From the NCBI GenBank assembly GCA_002408385.1, contig DHSB01000045.1, forward strand, positions 1 through 12,657: a stretch of 12,657 bases of DNA, read 5' to 3'. The notes under the pieces are model-generated. The model had not been told where the DNA came from. It made no database searches and was given only the letters and a program-made list of their open reading frames with translations. A program made the translations under genes and the position numbers. Of this stretch, positions 1 through 5,930 are shown piece by piece. Source of the stretch: Myxococcales bacterium UBA5297 (GTDB lineage Bacteria; Myxococcota; Myxococcia; Myxococcales; UBA5297). Every line of letters begins with the position of its first letter. Positions within the stretch are counted from its first letter, which is position 1.

Positions 1-2
1 AG

Positions 3-524
3 GGTTGGCGCCGAGGCGAGCTCGCGCCCACCGGCGGCCGCCCGGCGCTGCCGTGGGCGGGCGCCTCGCTCCTCGCCTGCGCCGGGCTCGTCGCGCTCGC
101 CGCCCTCTGGCCCGACCGCGCCGTGCGCGCCCGCGCCGACCTCGTGGGCGCGCTCGGGCTGGTCGTCCTCGCGCCGCTGGCCGAAGAGCTCTACTTCCGC
201 GGCCTGCTCCTGCGCCACCTCGCGCGCTCGTTCGGGCCCCTGCTCGCCGCCGCGCTCGTCACCGCGCTCTTCGCCTTCCTGCACCTCCCGCAGGGAATCC
301 ACCTCCCCATGGCCGTCCTCTCGGCGCTGCTGTGCCTCGCCGCGCTGGCGACCGGATCGGTGCTCTGGCCCGTCGTCCTCCACGCTGCCTGGAACGCGGC
401 CGCGGTCGTGCGGAGCCTGCCCGCGGGCGAAGAGCGCTGGGCGGTCGCACTCCCCGCGGTCGCCGGCCTGCTCGCGCTCACCGGCTTCGGCGTCGCCAGC
501 CGTCAACGCCGAGGCGACCGATGA
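3..524 (+). CDS. CPBP family intramembrane metalloprotease (5' end cut off by window)
   Basis: The reading frame is open from the left edge and ends with TGA at 522-524, so 173 C-terminal residues are visible. The three CPBP/Abi (Rce1-like) motifs are present in order: EELYFR with the paired glutamates at 183-188, FAFLH with its His codon at 282-284, and HAAWN with His at 381-383 and Asn at 393-395. They lie in hydrophobic helices, as expected for a membrane-embedded protease. A GTG at 123 could start translation, but the frame upstream also encodes a hydrophobic segment, so I infer that the true start is outside the window. The stop overlaps the next gene's ATG, which suggests translational coupling to the radical SAM gene. 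Known roles of the family include CAAX-type processing, bacteriocin self-immunity and peptide maturation. Here I infer processing or export of the modified product. The family is secure; the substrate is unknown. Confidence 0.88.
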   Translation, partial: GWRRGELAPTGGRPALPWAGASLLACAGLVALAALWPDRAVRARADLVGALGLVVLAPLAEELYFRGLLLRHLARSFGPLLAAALVTALFAFLHLPQGIHLPMAVLSALLCLAALATGSVLWPVVLHAAWNAAAVVRSLPAGEERWAVALPAVAGLLALTGFGVASRQRRGDR

Positions 525-1888
525 GCCTTCATCCCCGCGCTTGCCCTCCTTCGTTCGAGCAGACCCGCGACGGGCGCCACCTGTTGGTCTGGGGCGAGCT
601 CGCGCAGTGGATGGTGGTCGACGGCGAGCTGCGCGACTTTTTGCGCCGGCTCGACGGGCGCCGCGCGCCGCGCGAGGCGGTGCGCGAGCACGCCCGGCGC
701 TGGAAGCGCCCGGTCGAACAGGTCGCCCGCGACGTGCTCGGCGTCCTCGACGACCTCTCGCGCCGCGGCATCGTGGGCGAGCCGCCGCCGCTCGCGCCCG
801 AGCCGCTGAGCATCGCCAACGTCACCCTCAACCTCACCAACCGCTGCAACCTGCGCTGCCCGTGGTGCTACAACGCCGGCCGCGCCTCGCCCGAGGCGCC
901 CATCGAGGCGCTGATGGACGCCCTCGAAGCGGCCCGCGGCCTGGTCGAGCCAGACGCCACCTTCATCGTCCTCGGCGGCGAGCCGCTGCTCGCCCCCGAG
1001 CGGCTCCTCACCGCGCTGCGCCGCGCCGAGGCGATCTTCACCGGCCCCGCGCTCGTCTCGACCAACGGCACTCTCTTGCGCGAGCCGCTCCTCGAGGGGC
1101 TCGCCGAGCGGCGGGTCGAGGTCCAGGTCTCCATCGACAGCCCCGACCCGGCCCGCCACGACGCCGGCCGCGGCCCAGGGGTCCACGCCCAGGCGCTCGG
1201 GGCGGTCGAGCGGCTCGCCAAGAGCGGCCTGCGCACCATCGTCAGCATGGTCTACGCGCGCGACTCGCTCGACGAGATCGAGCCCTTCCTCGACATGGCC
1301 GCGAACGCGGGGGCCCACGAAGCGCGGCTCATCCCGCTGCGCGGGGTCGGCGGCGGGCGCGAGCACGCCGCGCGGCGGCCGGACCAGCTCGAGGTGCTCG
1401 AGCGGCTCCTCGAGATCCTCGAGCGCCGCCCCGAGCTGCGAGGGCTGCTCGGGCGCGACTACTTCTCCATCCTGATGGCCATCTGCCGCGCCTCCGGGCG
1501 GCGCACCGGGTGCGGCATCGCTCGCCGCGTGGTGATGCTCGACGCCGACGGCGAGGTCTACCCGTGCCCGAACCACGCCAGGCCCGAGCACCGCTGCGGC
1601 TCGGTGCTCGCCATGCCCCTCGAGCGCATCTTCCGCGAGTCGCCGGTGCTGGCCGGCATGCGCGAGACCTATCGCGTCGAAAAAATCCAGGCCTGCCGCG
1701 ACTGCGCCTTCCGCCATTGGTGCGCGGGCGATTGTCGCGGCGAGTCGCTCGCGGTCAGCGGAATCCCGACCTCGCCCTCGCCCCATTGCGCTGCGCTGCG
1801 GCAGGTTTTCCCCAAGCTGCTCTGGCTGCTGGCCGAGGGGGATGCGCGCCTGCAGAGCGCCGCCGGCGCCCCTCGCGCCTTCGTGTGA
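521..1888 (+). CDS. Radical SAM/SPASM peptide maturase with PqqD-like N-terminal domain
   Basis: The product has 455 residues. Residues about 10-80 resemble a PqqD-like RiPP recognition element, the small domain that binds leader peptides. The radical SAM core follows, with CNLRCPWCY at residues 109-117 holding the [4Fe-4S] cysteines C109, C113 and C116, and the SAM-contacting GGEP at 152-155. The C-terminal SPASM region has C331, a G-x4-C ending at C349, C359, then C392, C395, C401, C405 and C423. The spacing CX2CX5CX3C is canonical for two auxiliary clusters. Such enzymes modify ribosomal peptides (thioether or C-C crosslinks, epimerisation) or proteins (anaerobic sulfatase maturation). The ATG at 521 overlaps the CPBP stop. 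The frame stays open upstream to position 5, but that stretch is Arg/Pro/Ala-rich shadow of the CPBP gene. The enzyme class is certain; the RiPP role is inferred from the N-terminal domain and the neighbour. No substrate gene is visible. Confidence 0.9.
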   Translation: MSLHPRACPPSFEQTRDGRHLLVWGELAQWMVVDGELRDFLRRLDGRRAPREAVREHARRWKRPVEQVARDVLGVLDDLSRRGIVGEPPPLAPEPLSIANVTLNLTNRCNLRCPWCYNAGRASPEAPIEALMDALEAARGLVEPDATFIVLGGEPLLAPERLLTALRRAEAIFTGPALVSTNGTLLREPLLEGLAERRVEVQVSIDSPDPARHDAGRGPGVHAQALGAVERLAKSGLRTIVSMVYARDSLDEIEPFLDMAANAGAHEARLIPLRGVGGGREHAARRPDQLEVLERLLEILERRPELRGLLGRDYFSILMAICRASGRRTGCGIARRVVMLDADGEVYPCPNHARPEHRCGSVLAMPLERIFRESPVLAGMRETYRVEKIQACRDCAFRHWCAGDCRGESLAVSGIPTSPSPHCAALRQVFPKLLWLLAEGDARLQSAAGAPRAFV

Positions 1889-1952
1889 GCTGCCGGCCGT
1901 TCGGCCCGCGCGCGGCCGATCGTGTTCAGATCGTCGGCCCCCGCTCGGCCGG

Positions 1953-1980
1953 TTGCCTGCTTCCACTTCAGGGTTAAGAT
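1953..1980 (+). promoter_or_regulatory. Candidate sigma70-type promoter for the ACT-like gene
   Basis: TTGCCT at 1953-1958 and TAAGAT at 1975-1980 are separated by 16 bp. Each matches four of six consensus bases. The site lies 27 bp before the start codon at 2008, in a 119-bp gap after the radical SAM gene. It would give the small gene its own transcription start near 1987. This is read from sequence only; promoters in GC-rich genomes are hard to call. Confidence 0.4.
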
Positions 1981-2007
1981 GCCGCGTCCCACTCAGGAGG
2001 AGGAGCC

Positions 2008-2277
2008 ATGGCGCAGATGACGAAGAAGACCATCCTCGGTTTCCGCGTGGCCGATCGGCCCAAGCACATCCCCGACGTCCAGAGCGTGCTCACCGAGTTC
2101 GGCTGCTGCATCAAGACGCGCATCGGCCTGCACGACGTGAACGACAACTGGTGCTCGCCCAACGGCACCATCCTCATCGAGCTGTTCGGCGAAGAGGCGA
2201 TGTGCAAGGAGCTCGAAACCCGCCTGCGCGGCATCGAGGGCGTCGCGGTGCAGAAGATGGAGTTCGACATCGCCTAG
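2008..2277 (+). CDS. Small ACT-like protein resembling the TM1266 (iron-only hydrogenase system regulator) family
   Basis: The 89-residue product has a ferredoxin/ACT-like layout: a first strand ILGFRV (residues 9-14), a helix over about 20-32, a strand GCCIKTRIGL, a strand TILIELFG, a helix EEAMCKELETRL and a final strand GVAVQKMEF. This order and the IKTRIGLH segment recall the TM1266-type family, which I recognise from memory and could not search. The four cysteines (33, 34, 49, 66) are a high number for this size and might bind metal. The ribosome binding site AGGAGGAGG before ATG 2008 is near-perfect and suggests high expression. The preceding gap contains a candidate promoter and an imperfect inverted repeat at 1914-1939 that might end the radical SAM transcript. 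Family members are thought to be small regulatory or binding domains. No hydrogenase gene is visible here, so the role is open. Confidence 0.72.
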   Translation: MAQMTKKTILGFRVADRPKHIPDVQSVLTEFGCCIKTRIGLHDVNDNWCSPNGTILIELFGEEAMCKELETRLRGIEGVAVQKMEFDIA

Positions 2278-2301
2278 GCCTGATGTCGTGCACCTTCGCC
2301 A

Positions 2302-2336
2302 AAGGGCCGGCCGGGCGTCATGCCCGCCCGGCCCTT
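2302..2336. terminator. Hairpin terminator between convergent genes
   Basis: Two 15-nt arms (2302-2316 and 2322-2336) starting AAGGGCCGG pair with a single mismatch around the 5-nt loop GTCAT. The A-rich start and T-containing end make it usable from both sides, between the plus-strand ACT-like gene ending at 2277 and the minus-strand gene ending at 2374. The T tract is short, so termination would depend mainly on the very stable stem. Confidence 0.72.
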
Positions 2337-2373
2337 CCTGCCCCCGCCCTCGGCTGCGGTTCTTCTCCAGCCT

Positions 2374-3768
2374 CTACGAGCGCCGGCGCCGCAGGCTGAA
2401 CCAGACCCCCACGCCGGCGACGAGCAGGCCACCGGTCGCCGCCGCAATCGGCAGCAGAGGCAGCCCGGGGGCGGCCGCGGCGACCGGCTGGCCCTGCGCG
2501 TCCTGGTTCGCCTCGATGGTCTTGTCCATCATGCGCACCGTCGCGTCGATCTCGGCCATCGCCCGCTGGTAGCCGAGCTTCTCGTTTCCACCTCGCTCGG
2601 AGTACTTGCCCAGCATCTGCTCGAGCTTCTCGAGCACGAACTTCTTGCGCTTGAGCCCTTCGACGTTGACGCCGTCGGCGAAGTACTCGGGGTAGCGTGT
2701 CTGCAGCGCCTTGAGCACCTGAGCCTGGTCGTTGACGAGAGTGCGGATCTCCTCGATCGGCTGCTCGATGCGCCTGCCCTCGACCTCGGTCGCGAAGGTT
2801 ATCGACTCGCTGCCGGCCAGCTTGAAGAGGTCGTCGAAGAGCTCCTCGTTGAACTCGGAGAGCGAGTCGAACTGCGCCTTGAGCCGCTCGAGCTCGACGG
2901 CGTGCGCGGCCAGCTTCTCCTTGCTGTCGGCGAGCTGCTTGTCCTTGTCCGCGAGCTGCTTCTTGAAGGAGCGGATCTTCTTCGACAGGCCGGCCACCTG
3001 GCCCTGGTAGGCGGTGAAGATGAGCTCCTGCGTCCGGCCGAAGGCCTCGCGCAGCGAGCCCGCGTTGCCGTTGAGCGGCGCGTAGACGGTCTCGCAGTCG
3101 ATGAACTCCTCACGCAGCTCGAACAGGCGCATCCGCGTCTGGTCGATGGCCCGGTAGAGCGCCACCAGCTCCTCGAGCCGGCCGGCCGCCTGCTTCTCGT
3201 CCTCGAGCAGCGCGAGCTCGGCAAGATGGTGCATCGTCTCTTCGTGTGTCGCCTCCACCTCGGCGGCGATTTGCGGGCCGACCTCGCAGGGATCGACCTC
3301 GTCGCGGTCCTGTTCGTCGGCCTGCTTGGGCAGCGTGCGCAGGAAGGCGCGCGCCTCGCCCCAGAACTCGCACTTCTCGTCCCGCCCGACGAGCAGGCGC
3401 TTGGCTATCTGCGTGGCGCGCTTGACCTGGCCCTCGGCACCGAAGCTGCGCGCCTTGCCCATCAGCGCCCGCTGGCGCTCGGTGGGCTGACAAGCCTGGT
3501 AGCACGGCTCGAGCTTGTCGAGCTTGTTGGTGACGACGGCCTCCAGCTCCGCGGCCCGCTTGCGATCGCCGATCTGGCCGATCAGCTCCTCGGCGTCCCG
3601 GTACTTGAGCCAGGCCACCTCGCAGCGCTCGGCCTGCTCGGCCCGGGCGCCCTCGCGCACGAGCGCCTCTGTCTGAACGAGCGCCCCGTCGGCCTTCTTC
3701 GCCGCGACTGCCGCGCCGCTCGCCAGCAGCAGCGCCAGAGCCGCGCTAGTCGGTGCAAGCGTTCTCAT
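2374..3768 (-). CDS. Exported coiled-coil protein with C-terminal membrane anchor, function unknown
   Basis: The 464-residue product starts with a signal peptide (hydrophobic core to about residue 23, AVAA before KK). An acidic/basic helical region follows, with scattered cysteines at 49, 89, 93, 133, 161 and 225, which could form disulphides outside the cytoplasm. Residues about 259-305 are a charged coiled coil with repeated KQLAD units. The C-terminus has a membrane span at about 435-459 followed by RRRRS. The tail resembles a simple tail anchor more than a MYXO-CTERM, because it lacks the Cys motif. I chose ATG 3768 because GGAG lies six bases upstream; the ATG at 3786 has no ribosome binding site. 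The start lies 23 bp inside the upstream lipoprotein gene, so the two are probably co-translated. I do not recognise the family. A role as a periplasmic or outer-membrane spacer or scaffold is inference only. Confidence 0.85.
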   Translation of the reverse strand: MRTLAPTSAALALLLASGAAVAAKKADGALVQTEALVREGARAEQAERCEVAWLKYRDAEELIGQIGDRKRAAELEAVVTNKLDKLEPCYQACQPTERQRALMGKARSFGAEGQVKRATQIAKRLLVGRDEKCEFWGEARAFLRTLPKQADEQDRDEVDPCEVGPQIAAEVEATHEETMHHLAELALLEDEKQAAGRLEELVALYRAIDQTRMRLFELREEFIDCETVYAPLNGNAGSLREAFGRTQELIFTAYQGQVAGLSKKIRSFKKQLADKDKQLADSKEKLAAHAVELERLKAQFDSLSEFNEELFDDLFKLAGSESITFATEVEGRRIEQPIEEIRTLVNDQAQVLKALQTRYPEYFADGVNVEGLKRKKFVLEKLEQMLGKYSERGGNEKLGYQRAMAEIDATVRMMDKTIEANQDAQGQPVAAAAPGLPLLPIAAATGGLLVAGVGVWFSLRRRRS

Positions 3769-4180
3769 CGGCGTCTCCGTCGGCATTGACGTAGGCCTGG
3801 CGCTCCTGCCAGCGCACCAGCACGCACTCCCCGCTCATCTCGAGGGTCGGCGAGAGGAAGCCGTCAGGCCCCGGATCGAGCTTCACCGGTCGGTAGGAGG
3901 CCTCGTCGGCCCCCGAGGGCCAGATGCGCCAGAGGTGGCGAAATCCGTCGCCGGTCAGCAGGTAGGTCCCGTGGATCTTCACGAGCACGACGCGCTTGGC
4001 TCCCGGCTCCTTCTCCGCGATGGGCGCAAAGTCGAAGCTCTCGCCGGTCGACTTGAGGCTGACGAAGCCGCTGCGGGCGACCTTGAGCTCCTCGGCGACG
4101 AGGAACGACTGGTTGAAGCGCAGCTTCGGCGCGCAGCCAAGCGCGAGCAGCAGAACGACCAGGAGCGGAAACGAACGCAT
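3746..4180 (-). CDS. Small lipoprotein, function unknown
   Basis: The 144-residue product begins with a short signal sequence and a lipobox LALGC, making C16 the probable lipidated cysteine. The remainder looks like a small beta-rich domain (segments KRVVLVKIHGTYLL and SGECVLVRWQ). It ends in an acidic tail, ADGDADENACTD. ATG 4180 is preferred over the in-frame ATG at 4240 because it places the signal peptide at the N-terminus and has GGAGG just upstream. The 3' end overlaps the start of the coiled-coil gene by 23 bp, which suggests one transcript and perhaps a partnership between an anchored lipoprotein and the coiled-coil protein. No family was recognised. Confidence 0.82.
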   Translation of the reverse strand: MRSFPLLVVLLLALGCAPKLRFNQSFLVAEELKVARSGFVSLKSTGESFDFAPIAEKEPGAKRVVLVKIHGTYLLTGDGFRHLWRIWPSGADEASYRPVKLDPGPDGFLSPTLEMSGECVLVRWQERQAYVNADGDADENACTD

Positions 4181-4442
4181 CGAGCCTCCGGGCGGCACAG
4201 GTGCCGAGGCGCCCCTTACTAGCACAGCCACGGGTCGCACGCGGCGCGCTTGTCAGAGGGTCGTCACAGCTTCCGGAGGACAGGCGAAGGCCTCGTCGCC
4301 ACTGTCGGGCGGCAGCCCGGCTTGCTGCCTTCGTGCCGGCCCGGCGCGCGAGCGAGAGCGCAAAGAGAACCCGAGCGCGCGCCACCGAGACGTTGAGTCG
4401 AACCGAGCCGCCGGGTCCCCGCGGGTAGAGGAACCGACCGGA

Positions 4443-5183
4443 CTATTTCGCCGCGGCCGGGCGCCTGCCCCGCCGGCGCAACGCATATCCGGCGGCGACG
4501 AGCAGGCCCCAGCCGGCGAGCGCCTGCGCAGGCGTCGTCGTGCACGAGCACCCGCCGGTCGGAATGACCTTCTCGTGCTCCCGGACGATGGCGAAGTCGC
4601 CCCAGATCTCGGGGCCGAGCCGCCGGCCGTCGGCCGTGTACCAGACGCCGCCGGCGAGTCGCGCGTCCTCGGGGACGGCGACGATCTTGTTCTCGTACTT
4701 CCAGATCCGCGCGCCTTCGTCCTGATCCATCTCGTTCCAGATCTGCGCGGGCGAGCCGACGTACGAGTCGTAGCCGAAGTGCCGGTCGAGCTTGCGGTCG
4801 CCGTCGCAGTCACAGTTGGCAAGCCAGGCGTCGTTCCACTTCATCATCAGGTGCGCTCTGCGGTACTCCCAGTACCAGGTCCCAGCCACCTTTGGATTGG
4901 CCGCCAGGTAAGCCTGCTCGTCGCCTTCGTACGGCGGGAAGCCGTCGGCCCCTAGGTACGCGTTCACGTAAAAGCCGTCGAAGACGTGGTTCTCGTAGTC
5001 ATATCCAAAGGGATTGACGCCAAGGGTGTAGGGCGTTCCGGCCAGATAGTGGCTTGGCTCGTACTGCAGGACGCCTTCGCGAATTCGCAAGCATCTGACG
5101 CACTCGACGCACTCGGCCCACGCCGAGGCTTGCCCAACGCCCGACGCGACGACGGCCAGCGCAATCGCCAGTGACCTCTTCAT
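4443..5183 (-). CDS. Secreted protein with MYXO-CTERM-like sorting tail and calcium-loop-like motif
   Basis: The product has 246 residues. Residues 1-23 form a signal peptide ending ASAWA, followed by a CxxCxxC cluster (C25, C28, C31). The central domain is rich in Trp/Tyr and Gly and contains NCDCDGDRKLDRH at 123-135. Its spaced aspartates look like a calcium-binding loop, followed by GYDSYVGSP. The C-terminus has Cys-Ser-Cys at 212-214, a hydrophobic span at about 219-234 and RRRGRR at 236-241. This is the layout of MYXO-CTERM sorting signals, which direct surface anchoring after processing in Myxococcota. ATG 5183 is supported by a GGGGAGGGGG ribosome binding site and by the signal peptide; the frame extends upstream to 5402 without either. 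From memory, similar domains with a DCDGD-LDRH-GYDSY core occur in secreted proteins of environmental bacteria. The function is not known. Confidence 0.85.
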   Translation of the reverse strand: MKRSLAIALAVVASGVGQASAWAECVECVRCLRIREGVLQYEPSHYLAGTPYTLGVNPFGYDYENHVFDGFYVNAYLGADGFPPYEGDEQAYLAANPKVAGTWYWEYRRAHLMMKWNDAWLANCDCDGDRKLDRHFGYDSYVGSPAQIWNEMDQDEGARIWKYENKIVAVPEDARLAGGVWYTADGRRLGPEIWGDFAIVREHEKVIPTGGCSCTTTPAQALAGWGLLVAAGYALRRRGRRPAAAK

Positions 5184-5298
5184 CCGAATGCCCCCTCCCC
5201 GCCAACCCGAACCCTCCGCGCGACTTGAGGCGCCGGACCGTGGAAGCATCGCGCCCAAGATGTGGAGCGCCGGCGCCAGCCAAGGTGCCCGCCTGCTC

Positions 5299-5577
5299 CT
5301 ACCGGTTGGTCCACGCGTCGCCGAGCGCGCAGGCTGCCTCCAGTCCCTGGGCGCGGCAGAACTCAGCGACCTCGCCGAAGCACGCGCGCCGCGCAGCTTC
5401 ACCGCGGTAGGGCCGCGAGGCGTGCTCGAAGCAGGTCTGCAGCCGATAGGCGGCTTCCTGACGAACCCGCACCCGGTACGGCTGCGCCGCGCACCCGAGG
5501 GCGCACCCGAGCGCGCCTGCGAGCAAGGCCCAGGACACGCGCCTGCGATTCGTACGGGCCTCTCTGGCCGCCCCCAT
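5299..5577 (-). CDS. Small Cys-rich lipoprotein, function unknown
   Basis: The 92-residue product has a positively charged N-terminus (REARTNRRR), a hydrophobic stretch, and two overlapping lipoboxes with cysteines at 25 and 29 (GALGC, CALGC). Four further cysteines (49, 66, 74, 83) could form two disulphide bridges in the periplasm. The C-terminal segment FCRAQGLEAACALGDAW faintly recalls Sel1-like Cys-containing helical repeats, but one unit is too little to assign. ATG 5577 is chosen because GGGAAGGGG precedes it and the signal sequence then begins properly. It is the first gene of the minus-strand exported-protein series and is divergent from the metallopeptidase gene. It could be missed by automatic annotation because it is short. 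Confidence 0.7.
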   Translation of the reverse strand: MGAAREARTNRRRVSWALLAGALGCALGCAAQPYRVRVRQEAAYRLQTCFEHASRPYRGEAARRACFGEVAEFCRAQGLEAACALGDAWTNR

Positions 5578-5930
5578 GGCCCACCCCTTCCCTCGCCCGC
5601 CCGCGCTTGCTCGCGCGATCGACCGACAGCCCATCAAGGCCCGTGCCGAGAGCTCGATCGGCGGCAGGCCCGGTGCCGCTCGCTTGGCCACGCGGCGAGC
5701 TTGCGCGGCTCCGGCACGGTAAGGGCGCACTGCTGTGCGCCCGATCCCGCAGGCCGAAGAGCGCGCCCCGGCTCACCCGCGGCGCACAGGCTGTCTGGCG
5801 CGAGACCGAGGTGTCGAGGGACCTGCCTCGAGAGAGGCCGGGCGCACCTCTGTGCGCCCCTACCGACCCGAAGCCGCGCGCTGCTATCCTTCCGCGCCCC
5901 CACGCGCCCCCGCGCGGCCGCGAGAACCCC
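5578..5930. other. Divergent intergenic region carrying a hairpin pair
   Basis: These 353 bp separate the divergent small lipoprotein and metallopeptidase genes. They are C/G-rich, and I see no convincing gene even though long shadow frames cross the region. They contain two identical-stem hairpins (5723-5742, 5840-5859) and a short inverted repeat TCGAGG/CCTCGA at 5814-5831. Promoters for both genes must lie here, but none is clear. Confidence 0.6.
5719..5863. repeat. REPIN-like pair of REP hairpins (copy 1)
   Basis: Two hairpins share the perfect 8-bp stem GGGCGCAC/GTGCGCCC: 5723-5730 with 5735-5742 (loop TGCT), and 5840-5847 with 5852-5859 (loop CTCT). The left hairpin carries GTA on its outer side and the right one carries CTAC on its outer side. 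The element's ends are therefore inverted 12-mers matching at 11 of 12 positions. Two REP sequences in opposite orientation form a REPIN, the unit moved by RAYT (TnpA-REP) enzymes encoded elsewhere in a genome. A similar pair occurs at 11758-11869. Confidence 0.65.

Noticed and set aside
5..520. N-terminal extension of the radical SAM frame
   Set aside because: The extension is low-complexity Arg/Pro/Ala and overlaps the CPBP gene, whose motifs are intact. ATG 521 gives a family-like N-terminus.
2008..2277. RiPP precursor for the radical SAM enzyme
   Set aside because: The 89-residue product has a regular ACT-like fold pattern with no leader/core division, and it has its own promoter and terminator.
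2320..3789. Plus-strand frame of 489 codons opposite the coiled-coil gene
   Set aside because: It is antisense shadow with Leu/Val/Glu monotony. The minus frame has a signal peptide, coiled coil, membrane anchor and ribosome binding site.
5723..5859. Rho-independent terminators
   Set aside because: The hairpins lack T tracts and lie between divergent gene starts, where no transcript should end.
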